Origin: Paludibacteraceae bacterium | Lineage (GTDB): Bacteria > Bacteroidota > Bacteroidia > Bacteroidales > Paludibacteraceae | Direction of reading: 5' to 3' | DNA length: 64,000 nucleotides | NCBI GenBank assembly: GCA_017464475.1 | Contig: JAFTZQ010000015.1 | Location: forward strand, 1-64,000 | Shown here: piece by piece, positions 8,087 through 15,967 of the stretch | Layout of the letters: each line of letters begins with the position of its first letter | How positions within the stretch are numbered: the first letter of the stretch is position 1 | Made by a program: the position numbers and the translations under genes | The notes under the pieces: generated by a model | Seen by the model: the letters and a program-made list of their open reading frames with translations, nothing else | Told to the model about the DNA's origin: nothing | Databases searched by the model: none

Positions 8087-11000
8087 TTAGAATGTTACTT
8101 TAGTTCCTAATGTCATGGTCAGAGGAATTGGATATCCGTAATTGGGGTTCTCAGGATCAACGCCTGTGAAACTCTTGGAATGAATCGTGAAAACATTCTG
8201 CGCAGAGATGAAGAAGCGCCAATTTTGCATCTTCATCTTCTCACATGCGGTCTTAGGCAAATTATATCCCAACTGCACATTGCGGAGTTTAAGGAACGAA
8301 CCTTCTTCTACCCAGTATGAGCTGACACGCTTCTCGTTGTTATTATCCGAAAGGGAGAGCGCAGGAATATTGCTGTCCGGGTTGGAGGGACTCCAAGCGT
8401 CCAAGAGGCGCGTTCCTTTGTTGAGGAAGCCGATATTAAGTCCCGCCCAGATATCCGTCTCACGCTTAAGATCGCTAATGATCTGTACACCGCCTACACC
8501 TTGGAAGAAGAGGGTGAGGTCAAAACCCTTGTATTCGAAATAGAAATTAGCTCCGAATGATACAGCCGGCACGGGCGAATATATCCAGTCCTGATCCGCT
8601 TCGGTAATTTTGCCGTCCCCATTAAGATCCAGATACCGGATACGTCCCACCGCTGCGCCTTCCTGCTCAGCATGGTTATCCACCTCTTCCTGGCTCTTGA
8701 AGATACCGTCGGCTATATATCCTACTTGTGACCCCATCGCGTGGCCTACTACTGATTTAACGCCGTTGCCGCCGAAAGTACCGTTGGCAGCCACTACATC
8801 GGGCAGTTGGGTAATGGTATTGCGATAGGATCCTATATTGGCATTGATATCGTATTTGAATCCTCCTTTGGTTTGGTTGCGGTAACCGATATTGAACTCC
8901 ACACCCATATTGTCCATCGCGCCGGCATTGACCCATTGCGAGGTACCTTCGCCCATGGCTGCAATACCCTGCATGGCAATAAGGATGTCTGTTGTCCGCT
9001 TATAATACCAGTCGAAAGAGCCGTAAAGCGATTGCTTGAGAAAGGAGAAATCCAAACCGGCATTGACCTGAGAAGTTGTTTCCCATTTGATATTTTCGTT
9101 TCCGAGCTGGTTGCGTTTGAATCCGGACGGAAGGGTACTTCCGCCGTTGGAACCGGTGATGTCATAGGATGTACCATAGCTTTGACCGCCGGATTCATTC
9201 ACACCATAATTAGATACATATAGCGTATAGCGCGCATTGGTAGCTATATCTTGGTTACCGGTCTGACCCCAAGAAGCGCGTATCTTCAGATCATCAAGCC
9301 AAGAGGACGCTCCTCGCATAAATTTCTCCTGACTGATACGCCAACCGGCAGAGACAGAGGGGAAAGTAGCGAAACGGTTGTTCTTACCGAATCGGCTCGA
9401 ACCGTCGTGACGGAGAGTGAAAGAGACAAGGTAACGGTTATCGTAACTATAGTTCGCTTTACCGAAGAAAGAGATGAGCGAATAGCCTCCCCCAGACCCA
9501 TAAGCCTGCGCGTCACCCACACCTGCATCAGGCCACATATAATTCGGATTAAGAACGATGAAATCCTCTTTATAGCCGGAGAAATAGTCACTTGTTTCCC
9601 TATTTAACTCCGTACCGACCATGAAGTCCGCGCGGTGTTTGCCGATCTCAAGATTATAGGTAATAATAGCATTCCACATCCATCGGAGCCAATGCTCTTG
9701 CTTCGTCTCTACTGCATTAGTAGAGTTCGCCATGGTGCCTTCTGTGACTGGATATGTAAAGATGCGTTGTTTCTTCTGGGCATAGTCTATACCTGCCGTC
9801 GTTCGGATATTGAGTCCCTTAACAGGATTGATATTGATATAGGCGTTTCCAAACACACGCCAATACACATAGCGGTTGTCTTTGTTGCGCTCAAGTACGG
9901 CAACTGGGTTTTGTCTGTCTGGGTAACCGCCTACAGGTCCGGCGTACCCGCCATCGGTTGTATAGACAGGCAATGAGGGGTTGAACTGGAGCACATTTTG
10001 GAGGAAACCACCCGGTGCACCTACCTCGGTAGTGCGACTCATGGTAAAGTTCTCTCCTATCGTGACATAGTCGCCTATGATCTTATAATCACTGTTGATA
10101 CGCGCTGAGAAACGGTCGAAATCAGTATTCTTGATTATACCCTCGTTCTTGTAGTAGCCGAGGGAGAAGAAAGAACTACCCTTCTGTCCTCCGTGGGAAA
10201 CCGCGGCGTTATAGGACTGGATGATACCCGGCCGGGTGGTTTCCCTATACCAATCAGTATTGGAAGAGGGAGTCGTCCCTGCTTCGTCCAGATAGCGGTT
10301 CATGGAGATAGTATACAAAGTTGGGCGTCCGGAGGCATCATAGCCCCAGTTATAGCGATAGCCCAAACCATTACTATTCGGATCCATGTTATCGTTGACA
10401 TAAGCCTGCCACATGACCTGACCAAACTGTTTGGCGTTCAGGACGCTCATGCGATTGGTGTACTGCTGTACAGCAACGGATGCATCAAAATCCACACGGA
10501 TCTTACCCTCTGCGCCTTTCTTGGTGGTGATAATAATGACACCGTTGGCAGCACGGCTACCGTAGATAGAAGCCGAAGCGGCATCCTTCAGCACTTGGAT
10601 CGACTCGATGTCATTGGGGTTCAACTCGTGCATGCCGGATTTGGTAGGCACACCATCGATGATGTATAGCGGGTCATTGTCATTGAGCGTTCCGATACCA
10701 CGGATACGAACCGTTGCCGCACCCGAAGGGTTACCGTCGGCGGAAATGTTCATTCCCGGGATCTTACCCTGCAGCGCTTTCATCGGGTTGTTCTCCTGCT
10801 GTTTCTCCAGATCCTTGGCGCTCACGGCACTGACCGCACCCGTCAAGTCCGCCTTACGCTGGGTGGTATAACCGGTCACTACCACTTCCTCCAGCACCTC
10901 GCTGTCTTCCGCCAACTTAATGCGAAGATTAGCAGCAGCTGCCACGTTTTGAGATTTGTAGCCGACATAGGAGATCACCAGTTTCGCTCCCGAAGCCACA

Positions 11001-11194
11001 TTCAGTTGGAAATTACCATCGAAATCCGTGATGGTTCCATTCGTCGTTCCTTCCTCCAGCACAGATGCACCGATCACCGGCTCACCCGTTGCCTCATCCA
11101 CAATCACACCCGTCGCAGTTACCTGCGCGTGTGCAAAAGCAATAGACAGCAACATCACGAAGAAGGATGTCAAAAGAAGTCTTTTGTTTTTCAT
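8087..11194 (-). CDS. susC: SusC/RagA-family TonB-dependent transporter
   Basis: Outer-membrane barrel importing oligosaccharides (probably fructo-oligosaccharides) with TonB energy. The start at MKNKRLLLTSFF gives a clean signal peptide ending AHAQ; an upstream ATG would bury it. Then come a carboxypeptidase-regulatory-like domain (GVIVDEATGEPVIGAS), a TonB box region (EEVVVTGY), a plug domain with the SusC signature DPLYIIDGVP, and the barrel ending in GTKVTF. About 1035 residues, as usual. First gene of the operon, with a promoter and operator block at 11249-11348. No N-terminal STN domain, so no direct anti-sigma signalling is expected. Confidence 0.96.
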   Translation of the reverse strand: MKNKRLLLTSFFVMLLSIAFAHAQVTATGVIVDEATGEPVIGASVLEEGTTNGTITDFDGNFQLNVASGAKLVISYVGYKSQNVAAAANLRIKLAEDSEVLEEVVVTGYTTQRKADLTGAVSAVSAKDLEKQQENNPMKALQGKIPGMNISADGNPSGAATVRIRGIGTLNDNDPLYIIDGVPTKSGMHELNPNDIESIQVLKDAASASIYGSRAANGVIIITTKKGAEGKIRVDFDASVAVQQYTNRMSVLNAKQFGQVMWQAYVNDNMDPNSNGLGYRYNWGYDASGRPTLYTISMNRYLDEAGTTPSSNTDWYRETTRPGIIQSYNAAVSHGGQKGSSFFSLGYYKNEGIIKNTDFDRFSARINSDYKIIGDYVTIGENFTMSRTTEVGAPGGFLQNVLQFNPSLPVYTTDGGYAGPVGGYPDRQNPVAVLERNKDNRYVYWRVFGNAYININPVKGLNIRTTAGIDYAQKKQRIFTYPVTEGTMANSTNAVETKQEHWLRWMWNAIITYNLEIGKHRADFMVGTELNRETSDYFSGYKEDFIVLNPNYMWPDAGVGDAQAYGSGGGYSLISFFGKANYSYDNRYLVSFTLRHDGSSRFGKNNRFATFPSVSAGWRISQEKFMRGASSWLDDLKIRASWGQTGNQDIATNARYTLYVSNYGVNESGGQSYGTSYDITGSNGGSTLPSGFKRNQLGNENIKWETTSQVNAGLDFSFLKQSLYGSFDWYYKRTTDILIAMQGIAAMGEGTSQWVNAGAMDNMGVEFNIGYRNQTKGGFKYDINANIGSYRNTITQLPDVVAANGTFGGNGVKSVVGHAMGSQVGYIADGIFKSQEEVDNHAEQEGAAVGRIRYLDLNGDGKITEADQDWIYSPVPAVSFGANFYFEYKGFDLTLFFQGVGGVQIISDLKRETDIWAGLNIGFLNKGTRLLDAWSPSNPDSNIPALSLSDNNNEKRVSSYWVEEGSFLKLRNVQLGYNLPKTACEKMKMQNWRFFISAQNVFTIHSKSFTGVDPENPNYGYPIPLTMTLGTKVTF

Positions 11195-11248
11195 GAGATT
11201 TATTTGTGTTAAACAATACAGCAGAACTTGGATTTTCCAAATTCCGCT

Positions 11249-11348
11249 GCAAAAGTACATGCATTTTCGCACATGCACAAATAATTATGTTGCAAAAAAT
11301 GTTGCGTATGTTGCATTGCAACAATTACGGCATATTTCGCAACATTTT
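11249..11348 (-). promoter_or_regulatory. susC promoter and operator block
   Basis: The -7 box TACTTTTG is the complement of 11250-11257, about 55 bp before the susC start. Upstream lie three TTGCAA/TCGCAA sites, in the order and spacing seen at 1677-1777 before the GH32 gene. It is the likely target of the PBP-AraC regulator encoded immediately upstream. Confidence 0.8.
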
Positions 11349-11371
11349 TAGTATCTCACGAATGTTTCATT

Positions 11372-12844
11372 TTAGCGTTCAGAAGGGAGATGACCGAAGT
11401 ACTCCTTGTAGCATTTTGTGAAGTAGCCGGCAGAGGAGAAGCATAGTTCGAGGGCGACCTGCTGGATGGTCATGTCCGTGGTATGGAGGAGTTGATCGGC
11501 ACGGATGAGGCGCTGCTCACGGATATAATCAAGCGGTCCTTTGCCCGCTACCGCCTTCACGCGGCGGAAGAGCTGGGTGCGGCTGAGCTGGAGCTTCGAA
11601 CCGAGGTACTCCACATTGAGATTGGGGTCGGAGAGGTGCTCGTTCACGATCTGTTTGAGTCGGTCGGCAAAGGCTTCGTCGCGACGGCTGAGCTGGATCG
11701 CTTCCTGCATGTTCTCCAGCTGCGGAAGAATATCCTGTTTGATCTCCGTCTGGAGTTTGAATTGACGGGCGATGATATAGCTGAGGGTTGCTACAAAGAG
11801 GACAAAGAACACCGCCACAAATACAGAGAGAACAATTCGGTCAAACTGCATCTGCCGCCATTTGCTTTCGGTCTGGGTCTGGACGAGGTGCAGCGTCTCC
11901 AGATCGCGAGTTATATCTTCGTCCTGTTTGAGCATCGGATAAGCCGCTTTGGCATCAACAAGGATCGTTTCAAGGACGGTGTCGCGCACGAAAGGTTCGC
12001 CGTGCAGTATCTGCGACGCCGTAGCAATGACCATGTCTCCGCGGGAGGAATAAGTGGCAGAACAATTGATTTTACCGTCCACGATGGCTTGCAGCCCGGG
12101 GTTGATGCCGTCCACGCCCATGATGGGAATTGAGAATTGGTAATTCTGTAGGGCTTCAGCGGCACCGATTGCCATCAGGTCATTATGAGCAACAATGAGG
12201 TCTGGCAAGGGCTGGGTAGCAAGGTATTCGGAGACAACTTTGTACGCTTCTTCACGGTACCAACTGCCCATGACGGAATGTACCTCAACGCCCTCCGGCA
12301 GTCCGTCCATCAGTCCTTGATGGCGGAGGGTTGCAGGAGTCGAACCCGGTAGCCCGGCAACTTCGAGGACAACAACCCCACCCAGCCGCCGCCCAAGGGA
12401 GGAGAGTTGGGAGGTGATCCATTGCGCCATGAGGGAGCCGACTTTGTAGTTATCGCCGCCGATGAAAGCAGTCCATTCGTCTCCGGTGACACGGCGGTCG
12501 GCTACAATGACAGGAATACCGGCACGATAAGCCCGTGTGACAGCAGGCTTGACCGCTTCGGCTTCATTGGGGCTGACGATCAGCAGATCCACCCTTTCAG
12601 CAATGAAACTGTCGATCTGGGCGCATTGGAGTTCGTTGCTGCCGTATGCAATCCGCCGCGAGAGCACCATGTCGGGATGCAGCAGCAACTCGCGCTCCAT
12701 CTCATAGTTCATTTTCTGCCTCCATGCGTCATCCAGACACTGGCTGACTCCGATCCGATACTGCGGCTGAGGAGACGAGCAGCCCCAAAATCCCAAACAG
12801 AGGAAAAAAAGAAGCGAATATAAAACCGTGTTTCTCATAGCCAT
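11372..12844 (-). CDS. Membrane one-component sugar sensor: periplasmic-binding domain, TM helix, AraC DNA-binding domain
   Basis: Probable activator of the adjacent fructan locus. The start used (MAMRNTVLYS) lies 17 bp downstream of a -7 box and gives a lipoprotein-like signal (GFWGC). Residues 30-310 form a LacI/PBP1-like sugar-binding domain (IGVSQCLDDAWRQKM, IPVIVADRRVTG, LIVAHNDLMAIGAAEAL, IPIMGVDGI). A TM helix (VLSVFVAVFFVLFVATL) precedes a short coil and a C-terminal AraC HTH pair (LGSKLQLSRTQLFRRVKA and VALELCFSSAGYFTKCYKEYFG). No kinase, phosphoacceptor or receiver domain is present, unlike the hybrid two-component sensor BT1754 that controls fructan use in B. thetaiotaomicron. A palindromic-element peptide (SSLGRRLGG) sits in a loop of the sensor domain. 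Ligand is inferred (fructose or fructan). Confidence 0.88.
   Translation of the reverse strand: MAMRNTVLYSLLFFLCLGFWGCSSPQPQYRIGVSQCLDDAWRQKMNYEMERELLLHPDMVLSRRIAYGSNELQCAQIDSFIAERVDLLIVSPNEAEAVKPAVTRAYRAGIPVIVADRRVTGDEWTAFIGGDNYKVGSLMAQWITSQLSSLGRRLGGVVVLEVAGLPGSTPATLRHQGLMDGLPEGVEVHSVMGSWYREEAYKVVSEYLATQPLPDLIVAHNDLMAIGAAEALQNYQFSIPIMGVDGINPGLQAIVDGKINCSATYSSRGDMVIATASQILHGEPFVRDTVLETILVDAKAAYPMLKQDEDITRDLETLHLVQTQTESKWRQMQFDRIVLSVFVAVFFVLFVATLSYIIARQFKLQTEIKQDILPQLENMQEAIQLSRRDEAFADRLKQIVNEHLSDPNLNVEYLGSKLQLSRTQLFRRVKAVAGKGPLDYIREQRLIRADQLLHTTDMTIQQVALELCFSSAGYFTKCYKEYFGHLPSER
12374..12406. repeat. Palindromic G/C element inside the PBP-AraC regulator
   Basis: AACCCCACCC then GCCCAAGGGAGGAG, in frame, adding the SSLGRRLGG peptide before the conserved VLEVAGLPGS strand. 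Confidence 0.65.
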
Positions 12845-12860
12845 AACCCATTTTCGGCTG

Positions 12861-12894
12861 CAAAGGTAGTATTTTTTTTGCATATTTGCAAATA
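12861..12894 (-). promoter_or_regulatory. Promoter of the PBP-AraC regulator
   Basis: The -7 box TACCTTTG is the complement of 12861-12868, with an AT-rich TTTGC-containing upstream region. It fixes the regulator start at 12844 rather than further upstream. Confidence 0.8.
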
Positions 12895-12901
12895 AAAAAA
12901 G

Positions 12902-12928
12902 AAAAATCGTCCTTTCGGGCGATTTTTC
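12902..12928. terminator. Bidirectional hairpin terminator
   Basis: Stem AAAAATCGTCC, loop TTTC, then GGGCGATTTTT. It lies upstream of the regulator promoter and downstream of the small-gene cluster, so it separates the two minus-strand units. Confidence 0.8.
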
Positions 12929-12933
12929 CAATC

Positions 12934-12960
12934 CTCTCCCCCTTTAGGGGACTGGGGGGC
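12934..12960. repeat. Palindromic G/C element at a stop codon
   Basis: Minus strand CCCCCCAGTCCCC then TAAAGGGGGAG; it overlaps the stop codon of the small gene that ends at 12960. Confidence 0.6.
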
Positions 12961-13298
12961 TAGCCTTGGTGCTCTACATCGTACTCCTGTCCGCAGACGC
13001 GCCACAGGTATGCCCGCATAGTTTTTGCACCACCGGCGGTGTCTTTCTGGGCGAGGAAGGCTTGCTGGTCGGCAACGATCTTGGTCAGATCGGCGCGGCG
13101 TGCGGTGACCATCGCTGCCACTCCGGCGAAACGCTCACGCGCTTTCAGCTCCTTGGTGGACGGCTGGGTGGAACGCTCGCCATGAACGGACGTATACTTC
13201 AAGCCGGTGGCTTTGGCATAATTGTAGATCGTTCGAAATTTCTTCGCGATCTTGCCCGAGATGTGATGAATCGGGTCTTCAAATACTACTTTTCCCAT
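12960..13298 (-). CDS. MxK-family small protein (a), unknown function
   Basis: 112 residues, no recognised domain. The N-terminal MGKVVFEDPIHHISGKI follows a pattern shared by six small proteins of this window: Met-x-Lys, a short beta-strand, a hydrophobic-x-x-Ser/Thr-Gly-hydrophobic turn. The middle is basic and alpha-helical (KELKARERFAGVAAMVTARRADL) and the end holds MRAYLWRVCGQEY, comparable to YTYVQIYREM and FVYALIYSRL in two relatives. No signal peptide or TM segment, so probably cytoplasmic. Its stop codon overlaps a G/C palindromic element, and a large palindrome lies upstream. Confidence 0.7.
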   Translation of the reverse strand: MGKVVFEDPIHHISGKIAKKFRTIYNYAKATGLKYTSVHGERSTQPSTKELKARERFAGVAAMVTARRADLTKIVADQQAFLAQKDTAGGAKTMRAYLWRVCGQEYDVEHQG

Positions 13299-13338
13299 AG
13301 TTAAGGTTGGTTTAATGGTTTGTTAATAATTTTAAATC

Positions 13339-13715
13339 GAAAATGCGGCGGTTCGGCTCTGATGAGCCTTTGCGTTCCAGCCATGCGTTTGGTCGATGAG
13401 CGAGCTCTTCGCCCTGCCGCCCTGCTGAACCGCTACGTCCGGCAATCAATTTGCCGTACTACCGCCTTACAAAAATATCCCTTTGGGATGGAAAATAAAG
13501 AAAATCCATACGGATCATTCATTTTCTTCTGTTTAATCTGTTTAATCTGTGGATTATAATATTTTTCTTATTTTTCTTATTTTTGTAAGGCAGACGGACG
13601 ACATATTGATGTCGTGCGGAATGGGTTGTGGATTTTGAACTCCGGGAGCTTGCTCACGAGAGGGCAAAAGCCGCTACCCATTAGGCTACATCAGTAGCCG
13701 TTCTGCCGCATTTTC
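13339..13715. repeat. Large imperfect palindrome, about 377 bp
   Basis: The 525-bp gene-free stretch 13299-13823 is mostly this element. Outer arms match over about 28 positions with a few differences (gaaaatgcggc at 13339 against its complement ending at 13715). Inner arms match perfectly over 13 bp (gccttacaaaaat at 13464-13476 with 13579-13591). Between them are small hairpins (GGCAATCAATTTGCC, ATCCCTTTGGGAT) and a TGTTTAATC repeat. No ORF spans it. Candidate MITE-like or structured-RNA element. Confidence 0.65.
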
Positions 13716-13733
13716 GTTTTCTTTCTTATCCCT

Positions 13734-13817
13734 TCTCCCCCTCCCTTGAGGGGTGAAGGGCTTTGCCCGATTGAATGTCCGGTGGACATTCATAGAACAA
13801 ATGTCGGGGTGGGGTTT
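13734..13817. repeat. Palindromic G/C element, long form (intergenic copy)
   Basis: The minus strand reads AACCCCACCC, TTTGTTCTA, a GTCC-containing hairpin, ATCGGGCAAAGCCCTTCACCC and AAGGGAGGG. The same order of modules occurs at 54149-54229 inside tcdA, so the long form is a real unit. Confidence 0.8.
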
Positions 13818-13823
13818 GTAGGG

Positions 13824-14021
13824 CTACTTCTTGCTCGCATCGTAGGTCTCGACCGTTTTGGACTGGATAATGACAGACGTGTCGCCTTTCTGCCATGCTT
13901 CCGAGCGGGTAGTGATCGTGCGCGTCACGTTGCAGGAACTCAGACCCAGCGAAGCAGCCAGAGCCGTCAGGGCGGCGATCAGAACCGAAACGATTACTTT
14001 GAGGATTTGCTTTTTCGTCAT
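13824..14021 (-). CDS. Small lipoprotein-like peptide
   Basis: 65 residues from MTKKQILKVI. One hydrophobic segment (ILKVIVSVLIAALTALAASLG) ends in LSSC, a lipobox, followed by a short polar tail (NVTRTITTRSEAWQKGDTS). Such peptides occur in Bacteroidales mobile-element-like clusters; I do not recognise a function. An AATTGAG heptad array fills the ribosome-binding region immediately upstream (14022-14045). Confidence 0.65.
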   Translation of the reverse strand: MTKKQILKVIVSVLIAALTALAASLGLSSCNVTRTITTRSEAWQKGDTSVIIQSKTVETYDASKK

Positions 14022-14047
14022 AATTCTCAATTCTCAATTCTTAGCCC
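14022..14047. repeat. AATTGAG heptad array in a 5' leader
   Basis: AATTGAG units followed by a GCCCCTGAGGGGC-type hairpin precede the small lipoprotein gene. The same heptad is found inside two coding genes at 39948 and 45700. Confidence 0.7.
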
Positions 14048-14067
14048 CTCAGGGGCACGATTATTTC

Positions 14068-14391
14068 TCAATTCCCGAACTCCGGTTTGACGTATTTCTG
14101 CGCAACGGTGTACGCAAAGAGAGAGGTGTATTTCTTCTGCGCCTTAAAGGCGGTTTCCAGCGCGGCGCGCTGTGTCGGATCAGCAAGCGCTTCTTTGGCT
14201 GCCTGTGCTGCCGTCTTGAGAGCGGCCTGGCACGCAAGAACCTTGCTGTTCGTGCTATGCCGTACCGGATTCAGCAAGTCCACGCCCAGCTGCTCCTTGC
14301 CGCAGTTGCAGCGCTTGAAATACAGCGTCTCCGAGCGGTTGAATTTGCCCAATACGCGGGCAAACATACCATGCAATGTGATTTTTGCCAT
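14068..14391 (-). CDS. MxK-family small protein (b), unknown function
   Basis: 107 residues. It starts MAKITLHGMFARVLGKF, closely paralleling MAKFSLTAMFERLTGKL of the gene at 41987. The C-terminal half is Ala/Lys-rich helix, then KKYTSLFAYTVAQKY, equivalent to the Tyr-rich end of the relatives. A pair of cysteines (CNCG) is unique to this copy. It is the first gene behind the promoter at 14532-14539. Confidence 0.7.
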   Translation of the reverse strand: MAKITLHGMFARVLGKFNRSETLYFKRCNCGKEQLGVDLLNPVRHSTNSKVLACQAALKTAAQAAKEALADPTQRAALETAFKAQKKYTSLFAYTVAQKYVKPEFGN

Positions 14392-14428
14392 AGTAGGTTC
14401 AGGTTAATACGTTAAATTGTTAATTTGT

Positions 14429-14545
14429 CAAGGTGCACCGGATTTGAGACCTTCCTTTTTGGGTGATCAGGACTGAGAAGGAAGCAACAAACGCCCCGAT
14501 CATCCATTATCTTGTTTTCTCAAATCCGATGCAAAAGTACTGCTT
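14429..14545 (-). promoter_or_regulatory. Promoter with long structured leader
   Basis: The -7 box TACTTTTG is the complement of 14532-14539. The 5' untranslated region of about 130 bases has a long-range pair (GGATTTGAGA near the start, TCTCAAATCC near 14430) closing an inner GAAGGAAG/CTTCCTTC stem, so it could be a cis-regulatory hairpin. Confidence 0.6.
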
Positions 14546-14590
14546 TTTCGCGAGAGTACCAAAGATCGGCTTTCGCGTTTTTAAGATTTC

Positions 14591-14803
14591 TTAAATTTTC
14601 GTCAGATCATAGCCGGCATAGCGGCTCAGAGACATCGTTTCCTCGTAAGTCAGCCAGCGGCGGACATAGATCGCATGCGAGGTGATGCGGTGTTTGTGGC
14701 GCCAGCCGTAGAGCAAGGTCTCCAAGCCCTCCAACCCTACCGGCGCACCTACATGCCGTTCCAAAGAACGAACGAGGTCGGTTTTAAAAAATTTCTGTGC
14801 CAT
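14591..14803 (-). CDS. Small basic protein, unknown
   Basis: 70 residues (MAQKFFKTDLVRSLERH...), no recognised domain. The start overlaps the stop of the preceding gene as TAATG, so the two are translationally coupled. The sequence is alpha-helical with HAIYVRRWLTYEETMSLSRYAGYDL; a small DNA- or RNA-binding role is possible but unsupported. Confidence 0.6.
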   Translation of the reverse strand: MAQKFFKTDLVRSLERHVGAPVGLEGLETLLYGWRHKHRITSHAIYVRRWLTYEETMSLSRYAGYDLTKI

Positions 14804-15069
14804 TAGTCAATAAATTCGATTTCCAGTTGCCCTTTCATTGTCCGCTCAATATATTCGCGGTGCCGCTCTTTGCCGTACGTGATACCGAAAGCTATGCGGT
14901 TGGCTTTTTCCGCTTCGCTCGGCGTGTGGCCGGAACGATCGGGACGAGCCTGCACGATATGCATCACGCCGCCGTTGCGAGCCGGATAGCGCCGCAGGTA
15001 ATACGGGTCAGTGCCGATCAGAATGCCGCGGACGGATTCAATGCCGGGTTCAAATAATACTTTTCCCAT
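14803..15069 (-). CDS. MxK-family small protein (c), unknown function
   Basis: 88 residues starting MGKVLFEPGIESVRGIL, the family N-terminal pattern with Arg-Gly in place of Ser-Gly. Then RRYPARNGG and a helical EAEKANRIAFGITYGKERHREYI. Coupled to the next gene by a TAATG overlap. Confidence 0.7.
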   Translation of the reverse strand: MGKVLFEPGIESVRGILIGTDPYYLRRYPARNGGVMHIVQARPDRSGHTPSEAEKANRIAFGITYGKERHREYIERTMKGQLEIEFID

Positions 15070-15104
15070 TTTGTCATTGAGTGGTTCTTTGCTTTTCGTC
15101 GGGA

Positions 15105-15156
15105 GATGGTCGCGTGATGGTCAGGTTGCCGACGCGAGCATCACGGGATCATCTGC
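15105..15156. repeat. TGGTCGCG / GTTGCCGACGCGA repeat copy
   Basis: Contains ATGGTCGCGTGATGGTC, then GGTTGCCGACGCGA and CATCACGGGATCATC. The second half matches 1793-1823; the TGGTCGCG motif also recurs at about 46633. Confidence 0.5.
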
Positions 15157-15166
15157 CGGGAACGAC

Positions 15167-15331
15167 TTAACGGCGACCGGGGAACGACCCTTTAGGGTAA
15201 GTCGTACGTTTGTAGATCGTGCCGCGTTTGGTGGCAATAACGGATTCGACTCTGCCGTCAGGAAAACGCTTCCGGCTGATCACCCCGGACATCGTCTTGA
15301 ACGGGGCTTCCAATGTGAATTTGAGTGCCAT
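15167..15331 (-). CDS. MxK-family small protein (d), 54 residues
   Basis: Starts MALKFTLEAPFKTMSGVI, matching the family strand-turn motif (Met-x-x-Lys, hydrophobic strand, Ser-Gly). A strongly basic body follows (SRKRFPDGRVESV, TKRGTIYKRTTYPKG) and the stop comes where relatives begin their helical region, so it may be a minimal version keeping only the N-terminal half. Confidence 0.6.
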   Translation of the reverse strand: MALKFTLEAPFKTMSGVISRKRFPDGRVESVIATKRGTIYKRTTYPKGSFPGRR

Positions 15332-15360
15332 AATGTTAGATGGGTTTTAAAGGATTAATA

Positions 15361-15723
15361 TTACATATAATGATGCACGTTGAGGGCGTGCAGTTCCGCA
15401 TCCGCTTTGGTGACGGTTCCGAAACTATGCGTTTGAGGGTTATAGCAAACTGCCAGCGGGATTCTTTGAGCCAGCAGATGTGCCACTGCTTTGGGTGAAA
15501 GCCAGTCCGCTTGAGGAGGCTGCCAGTCTATGAGATAGAAATAGGGATTCTTCTCATTGGACAAAGAAGGGTTTGCCGTTTGCCGTTGCTCCAACTCTTT
15601 CATGATGAGTGCACGGTCTGTCTCGCTCTTTGTCTCCCATAGTCTCCGGCAGGCAAGGTAGCGGTTGTGGTACTGCGCCTGTGGCGCGTACAGATGCCAA
15701 AAGTCAATAAATTGATTCTCCAT
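15361..15723 (-). CDS. Phage/plasmid-type small protein
   Basis: 120 residues from MENQFIDFWHLYAPQ. The pattern Phe-x-x-Phe-Trp-x-x-Tyr followed by LACRRLWETKSETDRALIMKE and NPYFYLIDWQPP resembles the short conserved region of phage and mobile-element proteins (FWxLY...W..L....K..A...NPxxYL) next to replication genes. The longer ORF start would translate a GTCCGACC palindrome, so the internal ATG at 15723 is preferred. First gene of a minus-strand unit with promoter at 15945. Confidence 0.6.
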   Translation of the reverse strand: MENQFIDFWHLYAPQAQYHNRYLACRRLWETKSETDRALIMKELEQRQTANPSLSNEKNPYFYLIDWQPPQADWLSPKAVAHLLAQRIPLAVCYNPQTHSFGTVTKADAELHALNVHHYM

Positions 15724-15738
15724 AATTTTAATTATTTT

Positions 15739-15821
15739 GTCCGACCGACCGTCCGACCATGCGCTTCGCGCGTATATACGCACACGCTTTAACAGCTTCG
15801 CTGTGGACTGGTCGGTCGGAC
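15739..15821. promoter_or_regulatory. Leader hairpin with GTCCGACC arms
   Basis: A perfect 12-bp inverted repeat (GTCCGACCGACC at 15739-15750, complement at 15810-15821) encloses two smaller hairpins (GCGCTTCGCGC, ACAGCTTCGCTGT). It lies between promoter and first codon of the downstream gene. It is T-rich on the plus side and A-rich on the minus side, so it may attenuate minus-strand transcription. Confidence 0.65.
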
Positions 15822-15944
15822 TTTTTCTTTTTTAATTTTCTTTTGCTTCTTTTCTTTTATCGGCTTTCTTTTTCAAAGCAAGCCTCTAACGATCTGCTGC
15901 GCCGTATGCTTTTTCCCTATTCTTGGGGACCCCGAAAGACGCGA

Positions 15945-15967
15945 CAAAATTACTGCTTTTAGTTGGA
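15945..15967 (-). promoter_or_regulatory. Promoter of the small-gene unit
   Basis: The -7 box TAATTTTG is the complement of 15945-15952, preceded by AAAAGCAG, a context shared with other promoters here. Confidence 0.65.

Noticed and set aside
13640..13700. tRNA-like sequence on the minus strand (TGTAGCCTAATGGGTAGCGGC...GAGTTCAAAATCC)
   Set aside because: D-arm- and T-arm-like words are present, but no matching acceptor stem and no 5-bp anticodon stem with a 7-base loop can be drawn; it is better explained as part of the large palindrome.
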